DNA from: Zantedeschia hybrid cultivar
Taxonomy: Eukaryota; Streptophyta; Magnoliopsida; Alismatales; Araceae
Reading direction: 5' to 3'
NCBI GenBank assembly: GCA_030544215.1
Contig: JARZZO010000013.1
Span: forward strand, 42,667,196 to 42,731,195
Length of the DNA stretch: 64,000 nt
How positions within the stretch are numbered: the first letter of the stretch is position 1; each line of letters starts with the position of its first letter. Under the pieces are notes generated by a model. That model saw only the letters and a program-made list of their open reading frames with translations, did not search any database and was not told the DNA's origin. This document shows positions 9,266-20,874 of this stretch, piece after piece. The position numbers and the translations under genes are program-made.

Positions 9266-12200
9266 TCAGCAACAAGCAGAGGCTGAGAGAAATAACCCTC
9301 GTGACAAATGAGCAAGCCCACTCCGAGATATGGGTAAGCAGTTCATGTCCTCACTCACTCTCTGGTAAAGCACCTTCTGCACATAATACATCATGTAGCC
9401 CTGTGAAGCTTGCACCAACCCCTCGCTCACCTGGGTAATCCATGCATCGTCACATTTGTACCACTGGTTTCGTAGTCGCAAGTATGTCACATAGTGGCCA
9501 CACTCCAACTTTCCTGAATGTGTAATGATGGCAAACACCTCGAATTCAGAAGACAATTCACCAGATATATCAGATTCATCACCTTCAAAAGTAAAAAACT
9601 TGTTGCCAAACCTGTTTCTTACTATGGATGAAGATAGATAGGGTGTCATATCTAGCAAGTCAGGGAACTGCAAATACTGATCGATCTTTTTTGACATTCT
9701 CCGAGAGGGGGAATGTTCAAACCTTTTTACATGGAAGCACAGGACCAATGGAAGCCTTCTGATGGACATTTGCTTCAGTGAGTCCTGCCTTACTTCACAA
9801 TTTTGACAATATAACTTTTGATCAGAACCCAACTTCTCAGGCCTTGTGAATAGATCCAAACAGCCAGTGAGAGTTGATGTTCTGGGGCTTTCTCTTGTTT
9901 TATCAGTTGACTTTGCCATATTACTGCATGGTTCCAGGTCCAAAGATATGTCCATACATGGGTCGTATGTGGTGGATGTGAATCCACACACAGTACATGT
10001 GACATCTGATCTCAGAAACCCGGCAAATACTCTATGAGCAATGCAATGACAATCTCCAGTTCCTGAATCAAAAAATGGTATACTATGAAATTAGCCCAAA
10101 CTAGAAATCAAGAACATAACCGCTAATTCCATTTCCATTTGTTCAATTAGTCCAACACCAAATTGTTGTACGATGCCAGTCTCTTACCTTTGTTTTGAAG
10201 GCTAGACTGCTCCTTCTCATGTATTCCATCAAGCATTGAGATGAAAAACTCATGAGCATCTTGTTGCTCATAACTGGCAAGGTTTGCAGCATGCTGCCAC
10301 CAACTGCCAAAAAAAAAGGTTATCCAAATATTGAGCTCACATTCTTGTCACTGACGTAAAGGGGAAGAAGAGAAACCCAGAAGCAATGACTAAATAAAAT
10401 GGGTTCGGAATTGCCCTAAATAATGGTACGGTACCATAAAAGACAACCATATGCTACATACATTTACATCTCTGATAAGCACAAACTGAAGTAGCAGTAA
10501 TCTGAAAATGTTCTAATTTTCCATCTGAGAAATGTATCGACAAGAAACAAACTACTTTTGAAAGCAGTGGAACTAGAAGGTGAACTTTATGTTCACATGA
10601 CATTCAAATATCCTTATGTAGAACTTTGAGTGTACAAAAAAAGATGACCATCACAGGACGAACCATAAATAGTACTTACATCGGCACATCAATTTTGAGG
10701 TTTCATTGTACAAAACAAAAAGGATGACATTTTGTGTACGCAACAATGGTGAATTTGTTGAAAGCCTTATCATTTTCCACTCTGTGCATGGAATAGTGCA
10801 GTGAATATGTGGCTGAAAATTACTGCAAACTCAAAATCTGATCAGAAAGTGTTAGCTAATCATTCAACAGAAGATCATCTCCCATAGTTCACTACTGTGT
10901 TATAAGTGTCCTGCAATCTGTGAATGAGCGTGGGGATCCAGCAGGGGATATAAAAAACCTTCTCCATCGAAAGACTAAGTCACACCTTTTCTCATTACCA
11001 TGTTCCCGTCTATCATCAAACCCCACGATAGCAAGAAAGAAGGTGTATAAAATCCAAGCATCCTGGAAGTTTTCAATGCAGGTGCAAAGAAGAATCAGAT
11101 TGAATCAAGAACCTGTCTATAGCCCACAGCAGAGGTGGTGTCATGTAAAAACCTCCTCATCAAGCGGCCCAAGTTGTCATTCTCGCCCATTCAAGCTGTA
11201 CGCAGCCAGAAAATGGCAAATGATATTTTTGCCCCCATCCTATCACAAGTTGAATGCAGTAAGACAAACCTACCAAAAACCGATATCTTGACCCATCACT
11301 GATATCTTTGCTCCCACAATGTTCATATCAAGAAATACAATTTGCATGTTTATACCGGTCTGCAGCTGAAATAATCTCAAACATCATCAACAGGGAATAT
11401 CCCCAACATCTGAAAAAAGCATACTCTCCTTTCCAAGTGACATGATGGTATGAGCATATTCCTATCTTCCTATTGGATATTGGGCAATGAGTTCATTCAG
11501 GTAAGCAGGGCATAAAGAAATACGCCGTGAAATTGCTTTACTTCTTTTTTTGAGACATTTACCCCATAGAACTACGAACAGAGACTAAAAAACACCTAAA
11601 CTCCACCAAAAGAGACAGAATACTAGTACTTTGGTAGAAAAGAGTTCATAATCTCGTTCTCCAAGTACCATGATCATACTACGAGCATCCTTCAGTAGGA
11701 TATAGAACAGTGAGATTGTCCGGGTAAGCATGACTACGATGAAATGCTTCATCAAACTGTCTCATACTTCCCTTTTGAAATGTTTACCTCTAACACAATA
11801 TGAAGGGAGACTAAAAACCATCAAAAGTCTACCGAAAGAAATAAAACAACAACATTCATGGAGAAAATAGCCCACATTTTCAGAAAGCATCAAAATAAGT
11901 GTACAAAACCAGTTTTTTTTTTTTTTTTGGCTTCCCTAAACAGAAAAGAACTGGTTCAGACAGAATTCTGCTGATCACCTACAAAGACCATCCATCCCAA
12001 CGCTGCAGAACCAATAATACCTCACCTGTACAGCAAGCGGGCAGGGCTGTATGGTGTCCGGCCACCGGAAAACACCGCCGAGAAGACACTGCCGACATCG
12101 CAGGCCAAGCAGGGCGCCAACGCCACCGGACCCTTCCTCCTCCGGCGCCGGCGGCAAACCTCCTGGTCATGCCGGTCGGTGAGGAAGTGGTTCCTCAGTG

Positions 12201-12756
12201 GCGAGGTGTGCAGAAGCACCTGCAGCACAGAGTTCATGAAGCAAGTATTGCCCAGATTGTTCAAGCCCCTCAGCCCCCATGGGAAGAACGCCCCATCCTC
12301 CGGCCCGGGCAGCGCTGGGGGCGCCCCAGGCCGCCCCCTCTTGCCGCCGCAGCTCTCCCTGCACTTGCGCAGCTCGTCCGGCTGCCCAGCCATGACTGCC
12401 GTGTCGAACTCGTGGTCGTACACCTGGTCGGTGCAGGCGCAGCAGAAAAGCTCAGCCCGTTCCATGTCCACCGCGATCTCGTGGCCGGCCTCCACGCGCG
12501 GGTGGGCGGGGGCGTGGTCCGAGCAGGACACAGAGGCGCAAACAAGGCAGAGGTAGAGCCTGCCGCCGCCGGCGGAGCAGAGGCCGCACCTTGGCACCGT
12601 TGATACCCGCCCAACCACAGCGGCGTTCGCATCCGTGTCTGTTCCCAGGAGGCCCCGCAGAGAGGTGTACCCATCAAAGTCGTGCCTTTTCCTGTATGCT
12701 GCGAGGTGGGCGCAGTGTTCCGGCCTGGTATGCATGCTCTTCCTGCTCGAAGACAT
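9266..12756 (-). CDS. UBP22: Ubiquitin-specific protease 22-like (SAGA deubiquitinase), 3 exons
   Basis: Minus-strand exons are 12756-12026, 10303-10188 and 10062-9266. All introns are GT-AG and the splice gives 1,644 bp, 547 residues, close to Arabidopsis UBP22. Residues 15-92 carry a Cys/His-rich UBP zinc finger (CGLC, CLVC, CSDH). The USP catalytic core has the Cys box GLNNLGNTCFMNS (Cys about 172), the QQDAHEFF block in exon 2, and the His box GKLECGHYVTYL (His about 472) followed by a DDAW motif. UBP22/Ubp8 proteins remove ubiquitin from histone H2B in the SAGA module, in the nucleus; this role is known for the family and inferred here. The start at MSSSRKSMHTRPEHC is preferred because upstream residues look non-coding. 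The gene appears intact. Confidence 0.93.
10304..12025 (-). other. UBP22 intron 1 with a diverged internal duplication
   Basis: This 1,722-bp intron has a GTGAGG donor and a TTGGCAG acceptor. About 11425-11650 and 11660-11870 are diverged tandem copies. Both contain a 'TCCAAGT..CATGAT' start, a 'GGTAAGCA' block, a 'GAGACTAAAAA' block and a closing 'AAAGA.A' block. A long T/A tract lies at 11911-11928. No transposon ends were found. Confidence 0.6.
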
Positions 12757-13409
12757 CTCCCAGAGGAGGAACACGAAGAAATCTTTGATCTGGGTGGAGA
12801 ACCGGATTCCAAAACAAGATGAATAGATCAATAGAAGATGAAAAGGTCGGAACTTTGATCTGTAGAAGGATCTGCAGAGGCGGACAATGGGAGTTGGTGT
12901 AGGATGGGGAGCAGATTAGTGGGTAGCTACGCTAACAGATGGATCGGGAGAGAGAAAGGAGGAATCTTTGAGGACTGCAGGTGTTTGGTTCAGGTGGTGG
13001 TTGGAATTTGGTGATGGCGGCGGAGAGCTCTGTGGAGTGTGTAGACCGGAGAAGAAAGGAGGCTTCTTTTTTTACCTGTTTGGGGGGTCCCCGGTGGTCG
13101 TTTGGACAGCAGTATTATTTCTTTCCTTAATCGTTTGGCTGACGATTCCAATCCGCCAGCTCTCCATTTTCCCCGGAAAACGAGTTCCGTTAAAATTTCA
13201 TGTGGGGAAGTGACTTGCATGCGTTCTAGGTGCAACACTTCAAACCGTTCTCGTTTCAATTGCCCACTGCTATCCGGATAGATTCTGGCGACTTCTGATC
13301 GGTAAGATGTTCTATATTTATAGTAAATCAAGAGGTTATGGTATTATTTTATTTGTCAACTAACGTTTTAAGTTTTGGATAATTTGATCCTTGATTTAAT
13401 AATTAAACT
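12757..13409. other. Upstream region of UBP22
   Basis: This should hold the 5' UTR and promoter of the minus-strand UBP22 gene. I see no clear TATA box and no other gene. The small open frames are GC-driven. Confidence 0.5.
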
Positions 13410-13987
13410 AATATTGATGAACTAAAATCCCTGTAAAACAGAACACTGTTAGAAGAGCTCTCGGCAGCAACCGGAGGAGTCCCCTCTGATGCCTAAGTCA
13501 GAAGACTGGGGATGTTAGAGGAAAGTTATAGAAGTTCGAGCTCTAGAGAGCATATATGTGCCTGCAGGGATATGGGAGTTCAAATGCTAGAGAGCATAGA
13601 TATGGGGTCTTATATAGTAGTTAAGTAGGGAGTCCTTCTAAGGGGCGGTTCTTAGTCTGATAAAGGGGAGTAGACCCCGGTGACTTCAAAGTCCTACCCT
13701 TATCAAAAAAGGGAGATCATCTTGAAGAAAATTTGGATACGAGAGTGATTCTTCTCATAATTAAGGGCTTTCTGCCATCTTTATACAAATAACAAAACAA
13801 TAAGAAGGAAGGGTTTGTAGTTCCCCTATGTATCTAGCTCACGCCGCTATGACAGGCTTCTTCAATTAAGCATTGGTTGCTGCCAAGTATGTCTAATGAG
13901 CGACGTTCTGGTTCCTACGGACTTCTCCGATCCTTTCTTCTGCTGGGACTTTGAGTTTCTGATAGAGACTGCAGGGATGGCATGAAA

Positions 13988-14480
13988 TCATCTAATCGAC
14001 TCTCTCCCTAGGATGACATTGTAAGTTGAGGGCATATCTACCACTGTAAACTCTATTTGTTGGGTCACGGCTAGCAGAGGGGTCCCTAGCATGACGGGGA
14101 GAGTTATTTGTCCTTCGGCGGTCATCGGCCGGACACTGAAGCTGCAGATCGGGGTTTGGACCTTTCGCATACCGCACATATTTGACTCAAGTTGTTTGAA
14201 GCAGTCGAGGAACATGACATCTAGGGAGCTGCCGTTGTCTATGAAGACACTTTGACTCGATAACTTACAATGTCAACCTCAATTATTAAGGCGCCATTGT
14301 GGGGAAGCACGATACCTTGAAGGTCTTTGTCGAAAAAGGTAATAGGCTCCCTAGTCAAGATTGGACGGGTGACTGAGGCAACCTTCCACACAAGACTCTG
14401 AGTTTTGGATGCGTAGCTTTGCCTCTTCTTGTTATTGTCTCCACCGCTGGACACTCTTCCGTAGATCATATGGATGACCG
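13988..14480 (-). pseudogene. Gypsy aspartic protease remnant
   Basis: Minus-strand frames give PITFFDKDLQGIVLPHNGAL, then the active site in the form DNGSS, then GQITLPVMLGTPLL, FTVVDMPSTYNVILGRES. This is the retropepsin region of plant Tat/Ogre-like gypsy elements. The frame is shifted between the two halves. The sequence stops right after ILGR, where the usual continuation into RT is missing, which marks an internal deletion. Confidence 0.8.
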
Positions 14481-14779
14481 GATCAGGAGCGATTGAACAC
14501 TCCTAGTTTGTAGGCAGGGGGGACCGGTTGCCGTTTGTCGTACCCTGCCGGGGCTCTCATTCTCCACCATGAGAGATGTACCTCTTCAGATAATCTCACT
14601 TAATGAGGTCTTTAATTTCTCTTATGAGGTCATAACACTCAGAAATAAAGTGACCATATTCAGTGTGGAAGGCACAAAACTTCCCCATTTTCTTGGCCCC
14701 TGAGATCAATTTCATCTTTTTGGGTCAGTGCACATAGCCCTCATTTTTGATCTCCTGAAGGATGCGGTCAATCGGCGTG

Positions 14780-15405
14780 TTTAACATTGTGTGATTTTCT
14801 CCCGCTGATCGGAGAACCAGTCACGCCATCCCTCTACATGTTCTTGGTGTTGATCCTTGTAGGGTTGACCGGGCCGGTCTGGTTCCAGTCACCATTTATT
14901 CCGACTAGAAACTGGTTAGTCTTCAGTCTTATCTTCGAGCTTTGGGTGGTTTTGCTGAGACGGAGCAATTTATCGTTGTTAATGCATTTGTTAACCTTTC
15001 TTACAAAGTTCGAAAGGTCGATTGAAAGCTCCTTGCTCAGTTCAAACTGGGCCTGCAGACTGGTTGTTCCTGCTATGAAATATTGTGCCGCATTCGGCAC
15101 ATCGACGTTAGGGATCTTGAGGGCAGCTTCATGGAAATGCACCCAGAACCTCCACAGCGAGTTGTCCCTTTTCTGGCGCAGAGACGCTATAGAGGCCATG
15201 GTTACCGGCGTACTCCTACTGGCGGCAAAATTATTCTGGAAAGAGTGTCGTAGCTCCTTGAAGTTGTCAATGGAGTTAGCTTTAAGCTATCAGAACTATT
15301 GCCGGGCGTTCCCTTCCAGTGTTGTCGGAAAGGCTTGGCACTTGATTTCGTCTCGCACGTCCAGAAGCGAAAACGTAGTCTCCAACATCTACATGTGATC
15401 ATCTG
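14780..15405 (-). pseudogene. Gypsy gag, C-terminal part
   Basis: Minus-strand sequence carries retrotransposon gag landmarks: KCQAFPTTLEGNAR, then LKANSIDNFKELRHSF, then MASIASLRQKRDNSLWRF and EAALKIPNVD. Stops and a small shift occur at the conserved Trp after NARQ. It continues the gag interrupted by the solo LTR; the residues on the two sides join as DP-Y-DHM, the usual spacing of DP-x-DH in these gags. Confidence 0.78.
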
Positions 15406-17447
15406 TATCACGACCCACCACCTTATAATCGGGGATCCGATTACTAAATGGGTAGCGAATCATTAAAATTTGGAGCCAAATCATGATTTTAATAAATCTG
15501 GATAATAAATGATAAACTAAGCTAAACAAACTATAACACATCAAATTGTAGAGGAAGTGCAGGAAAATTATTACAATTTGACTCGACTCAACAAATAATT
15601 ACATATTTCAACTGAAAAGAAATAATTAAGCGTACATATCTTAAAAGGAAATAACAACCACATCGGGGCAAATCTCGGGACAATGGCCACATCGGGGCAA
15701 ATCTCCGGACAATGGTTGCTGGCACGCAACTCAAGACGAAACCCTCCACGCTACTGGAATCCTCACCTGAAAACCGTAGGAGTGAGTCTCATCGAAATTG
15801 ACTCAATAGGGATCATCCGATCCCTACCACCCACTCATGCACCCACAAGTGTAACAACACAAATATAGACAATTAAATAAGTAAAGCAGTAAACACGACT
15901 CCCAAAGATTCCCAAATTCCGATATAAAACACATATATTTGTAAATACAACATGCATAACTCTGAAACCACTCTATCACGGAGTCCACAACCAGCGTCTC
16001 GGTTAAACACATAAACCACGTAGCCGAATACGGAAAACACCGACCCGTTAAGATCAAACAACAACTCCTCGGATAGCGTGCTGGCTACTCCAGCCTATCT
16101 AGCTCTAAGTGGTTCTGCTTCCTCTAGTTACGAGTAACATTTCGAATGTACCACTCTCACACCAGTACTAGCTATATCCCGGGGTACACCAGGTGACTCT
16201 ATCTCTAGGCATCACCCCACCACTCCCACACCGGCGCTGTGTCACTCCTACATCGACACAGTGTGCCTAAGTGCTAACAACTGTCACTCTAGGTCCACAA
16301 TCGCACAAAACGCAACACAGTGCGATCCGATCACGTAGAAATCCTCGTCCTTGAAGTACATTTTCAAGCATGCATTTAACCAGACTATCTAACAATGTAA
16401 ACACATTTTAATAACATGAATTAATGGGATTATATCTTGAATTGCGTCGCCCGTGGCCGACGTCATTCAAGACCCCTAAACTGGTTCACGTAGAAACTGA
16501 CCTCGAGAGATGGGTCTAAATAGTGTCGCCCATGGTTGACGCTATTTAAATAGCGTCACCTGGTCGCGACGTTATTTACCACCCGAAAATCGAACTGTCC
16601 TCTGGCATCTAAGCCTAAATCGCGTCGTCCATAGTAGACACTATTTACAAATGGCGTCGCCCTGACCCGACGCCATTTAGTGTCCGAAGCAGGATTTACC
16701 TGTGTCCTCCCTCGAGCCATAAAATGGGATTTCCTCCTCCTAAAATTGTCCAAAAACACCAAAAAATAGAGGAAGGGGAGGAGAATCCAAATAACTATTT
16801 TAAAACCCATCGTTTCCCATTTTATAAAACAAGCATTTTCACCTCAAAAATCCCCTAAACATGCTCTAAAATGGAAAAAATATGATTTTAAGTAAAACAC
16901 CGCGAGGATTGTCACCCTACCAGTTACTTGAACTTTTCTTTACTCCTAATCGCTGAACCGCCACGCCACAAGCCGTCACCGGTACCACCGTGGACGCCGT
17001 CACTCCACCGGGACGTCGACCGCCGTCTAAAGAACAATGCGCCGCAGATGAGATGGTGGTGGTAGTGGTGAGGGGTGGGAAGTTGATGGAGTGGAGGAAG
17101 AGGAGGAATGGAGAGAGGAAGGGAAGGAGGGGGGTCAAAGCTATTCGGAGAGGAGGGGGAGGAGAGAGAGAGGAGTGGAGAGAATGAGGGAAATGAGGGA
17201 GGACTTCGGGGCATCAACCGAAACTCGACGCCAATCAGTCGACATGACGGGGTTGTACACTGACAGATATCTGAATCGCCTCGTCCATCCAAGACGCCAT
17301 TCAGACAACACGACCGGGGCCGTACGCACGCGCCCCCAAGCTTGCCCACGCGGCACCCCTGCAATGCCCCAGCCCCACAAGGGCCCAAACCAAGAGGTCC
17401 AACATCGGAACCGACCCGATAATTGGATCCTAAACCTAGTCCTTACA
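15406..17447 (+). mobile_element. Solo LTR of a gypsy (Tekay/Del-like) element inside gag
   Basis: The start TATCACGACCCACC looks like the common TGTCACGACCC start of Tekay/Del LTRs with one G-to-A change. The end is CCTTACA. The flanking 5-mers ATCTG (15401-15405) and ATATG (17448-17452) match at four of five bases, and removing the insertion brings the gag frame together. There is no internal coding region, so it is a solo LTR. It contains a 30-bp tandem duplication near 15655-15712 and the hairpin array at 16440-16680. Confidence 0.75.
16440..16685. repeat. Array of short imperfect palindromes in the solo LTR
   Basis: Successive units follow the pattern AATxGCGTCG-CC...-CGACGCxATTT: around 16443-16467, 16515-16545, 16548-16576, 16617-16649 and 16652-16680. 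Each can fold into a hairpin of roughly ten base pairs. A further similar unit lies near 17270-17302. The GC-rich cores sit in AT-rich sequence. Confidence 0.75.
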
Positions 17448-18240
17448 ATATGGGTCTTTCGTGCCGTCGTAAGTCTTCAAGGTAGGCATGCAGAACTACA
17501 AGGGAAGAGGTTCCTCCCGCACTCACCTAGTAAAATAGGAAGTCTGCCCTCATGAATCTTCTAGAATGGACTTTCGATTTTGTCGGAGTAGTTTTTCTAT
17601 CCATTCTTCTAACCTTTGCACCCTCCGCTCTCTCGGGGATAGGTGGCGAGAGTGATGGCTAGTTCCACCGTGCCTATTCCGAGATGAGATCGTTGAGCTC
17701 GAGGAAGAGGAGTCTTGACTGGTACTGCTGTCGTCAGAGTCCTCGTCCTGTCGTCGGTGATGTGAACCCTTGGTTCGGGGCTGGGCTAGGCTTCTCGTTG
17801 GGCCGTGAGACCCTAGCACTTAGGGCCGTACTCGGGCCGATGGCTTGCACGACCAACCTCTCTCTTTGGGGTCAATAAGCGAAGGTCGCGTTTCTGCGGG
17901 GATGGCGAGATCACCCGGCAGGGGTGGTGGTACAGTCTGTGCTGGGTTTTTTGCGACCCGGCGACTTCTTGCAGGGCTAGCTGTTCGTTCGCGCCTCTTA
18001 CCCTGGATGTCCTCCTCGAGGCGGTCAACCTTCACTTCCAATTGATGGATTAGGTCAATCAGATACTAGAGGTCGAGGCCTTTTGCTTGGTGATTCTCGC
18101 CATTAGGAGGCCTTGGGGAAGGACGACATTAATAACCGGAGGAGGTAGAGGTGGGGGAGGGAGGTTTACTCTCTCACCCGTAGTTTCCTTCTGTCAAGAC
18201 GCCCTATTGTGATCGCCTCTTGCCATGGCTTCTTGGTTTG
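17448..18240 (-). pseudogene. Gypsy gag, N-terminal part
   Basis: Minus strand: a Ser/Arg-rich low-complexity region (DSSTSQDSSSSSSTISSRNR), a coiled part (RRVQRLEEWIEKLLRQ), and finally LKTYDGTKDP just before the solo LTR, the conserved DGTKDP of Tat-type gag. Frameshifts are present. With 14780-15405 it makes one gag gene. Confidence 0.72.
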
Positions 18241-18823
18241 TTTCCCACAGATAACGCCAAAAGATGATGGATCAAAATCTCCTCCACCACGATCAGAGCC
18301 TTTAAACTCCGATCAGAAGGACATCGCGGGGTGGTCACTACAAAATCGTACACCGTTAGAGGAGCCCCCGGTAGTGACCGGGGGGGAGCCCCCTCCAATG
18401 CTTAAGTTAGAAAGATGAGGATGCTGCAGAAAGCTGCAGAAGTTCGGATGCTAGAGAGCATACCTATTCCTATAGGGGTATGGGATCTTATATAGCAGTT
18501 AGGTAGGGAGCCCTTCCGAGGGGCGGCTCCTAGTTCGATTGGGGGAGTAGACTCCGATGAATTCAGCAAGTCCTGCCCTTATCAGGAAAGGAGGATTATC
18601 CTGATGGAAGTTTGGATACGAGAGAGATTCTTCCCATATACGGCATGGCCGACTTAGGGCTTTGCAGGGAAGACGGATCCTAGTCAGATCCGTACAGGAT
18701 AATGCTAGACGACTGCTTTTGGGCTTCCCTCTTGGGGGAAGAAGCAAATATGGGTCTGGGGGCTCTGTCAAGTGGGCTATCTACTGGTATTGGGGCCGTG
18801 CCGAATTGCCACCTATCAAATAT

Positions 18824-20870
18824 TATTAAGTGTTTTTTTATTTTTAATATCTATGCATATTCAAATTTGAAAATAAATCCCCAAGGCTTGTGTATATATA
18901 GTTAACACTATTAAACAATCGTTTGAAAGATGAAAATATAAAATAGGCACTGAACATTATTAAACTTAGCTTACTAGAGCTATATGAGATATGAGAAGTC
19001 TTTTTTGCTAAATTTGATAGTTTAGAGGGACTAAAAATATTAAATTATAAAAACTGGAAAAAAATATTTTTTTAAAGGAGAGTAACATACGCGCACACAT
19101 GGTTGAAGTGCAAACCAAGATGGTCGTGTAGGGTGTCAAGGAGCCTAACAAGCCAGACCCTTTCTAAACAGGGTTTGGGCTACAAAGAAAGTTCTGTTTA
19201 TTAAAGAGAAATGTCTGCAATGGGGAGCATTGTAGTGCTGCTGCAATGGTGCCCAGCAGCCTCAGCACCATGTTTGTTTTTTTATTTTTTAAAAATTCAG
19301 GAGATGGGAGAACATTAAGGAAGTTATTCCACCATTTAGTTTTTGATCAGAGGGCTCAAAAATAAAAAAATAAAAATCTATTTTTTGATTTTTTAAGACC
19401 GTCCGATCAAAAATCTTACGATATGGATGACTCTCTTAAGATTATCCCACCTCATGAATTGTTAAAAAAGAAAAAATAACATCACAGCTGTCCGATCAAT
19501 GGGCTTCGTTATTAGAATCGGCGTGGCACGCCTGCCACTGTCATGGGCCGCCTCGAGGTTTCATGAGGCCCGGCCCAAGGTCCGGTTCTATTGTCACAAC
19601 ATAGGATCTTGGTGATCCCGCAAGGTAAAGAAATAGGTTTTTTTTTTCTTCTTTTCCTTCCATTGTTCCTCCATCCCCCTGCGTTGTGTTACCTTACCTC
19701 CATTCTCTTTCCCTCTTTTCACACCCCAACCAAATCACCCACTCCATGGCCGTAAAGGTGTCAGCAGCACGAGAAGAAGCAGCTGCATGGAATGTCATAA
19801 ACAGTAGGAAAATGGTGTTCTCCATATATTTGAAGTGCAGTAAATCATTTTACGATTTTTTTTTTTTAATGTTTGGTACATAGTAAATTGTTGTATTTCA
19901 AAATCGATTGACCCCTAAGATCTCCCTCCCTTTTAGTTGATTTCAATTTACAGCTCAAAGTCACCGTAAACCAAAACCGATGATTTCAAATTAGAAATTT
20001 TATTTTTCTTAATTTTCGGCAATTTCAAAATTGAGATTTTACAGTATTTTACAGTGCACCAAATGAGGTCTAAGCCGTTTTTCCCTTCCCTCCTTCCCCT
20101 CCCTCCCCAGACCAAGGGTGCCTTTTCGGACCATTTTGAGACCGGACTTTGGGTCTACCTATATAAAAAAACAAATTCAGGTCTTATGCGGCTAGGTTTG
20201 GTCCATTAACACCCTTATTCATATATATATATTTTTATGACTGAAAACCTAACACTGTAGTATATTAACTACGGAGTAATACTTGCTACAAAATCCTGAA
20301 ATATTGCAGCTACAAGAGTCACTGCATTGCCTTGTAGGGAGTGTTGCGATCAGATGGAAGTCACTGCATTGCCTTGTAGAGAGTGTAGCGAAGCTTAAAA
20401 TCTACACATTGTCCGATCTTGTGATCATAGAGCAATTATAACTTCAATGCCTTTGAGATATTAAGAAGTCAGACGAAGTGGGGAAGGACATAATGTGTAG
20501 GATAAGGTTGGTCCGAGTCTAATCAATTTGAGATGTAAGAAAAATATTTGCCCTATTGGACAAAACTCGACTAATGTGGTTTTTGGGTGAAATTTTGGTC
20601 GACTCATATTTCTCTCAATGTAAATTCAAAAACTTGTTGAATAATCGATCGTAGAATGAGTGTTGATAAAATTCAAAATTTTGATTCTTCGTTTTTCTAC
20701 ACAGATTTTAATCATGACATTTTTAGAAATAATCTTTCATTTTCACTCTACATTCTCACAGTCTAATGTCTTTTAAGTAATAAAAAAGATTTATACATTC
20801 TTCTACTATCAAAATTTCAACTTTATGTTTACAAATGAACCTTACGTTGAATAATACAAAAGTAACATAT
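18824..20870. other. AT-rich spacer without a recognised gene
   Basis: No coding region or RNA gene. A 44-bp tandem duplication with the core GTCACTGCATTGCCTTGTAG lies at about 20317-20395. The part around 19200-19540 looks like a decayed MITE (a run of A/T-rich complementary blocks), but I could not fix its ends. Confidence 0.55.
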
Positions 20871-20874
20871 CTAA

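Larger units (their letters stand above)
13415..18818 (-). mobile_element. Tat-like Ty3/gypsy element with gag and protease only
   Basis: The element reads right to left. A perfect 5-bp TSD AATAT lies at 13410-13414 and 18819-18823. The right (5') LTR is 18265-18818, TG...CA, 554 bp. The left (3') LTR starts at 13415 and aligns with it to about 13790 with an internal deletion. Next to the 5' LTR is TTGGCGTTATCTGTGGGAA (18241-18261, minus), the usual leader/PBS of Tat-type elements. Gag and protease remnants follow, but no RT, RNase H or integrase is visible. A 2,042-bp solo LTR (15406-17447) interrupts gag. The rest is about 3.4 kb, so the element is non-autonomous or internally deleted. Confidence 0.85.

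Noticed and set aside
11899..12603. 234-residue plus-strand frame opposite UBP22 exon 1
   Set aside because: It is an antisense shadow of a GC-rich exon whose minus-strand reading is clearly UBP22.
15655..15712. Two tandem ACATCGGGGCAAATCT units suggesting a CRISPR-like or satellite array
   Set aside because: There are only two copies inside an LTR; this is a simple tandem duplication, and CRISPR arrays are not expected in a plant nucleus.
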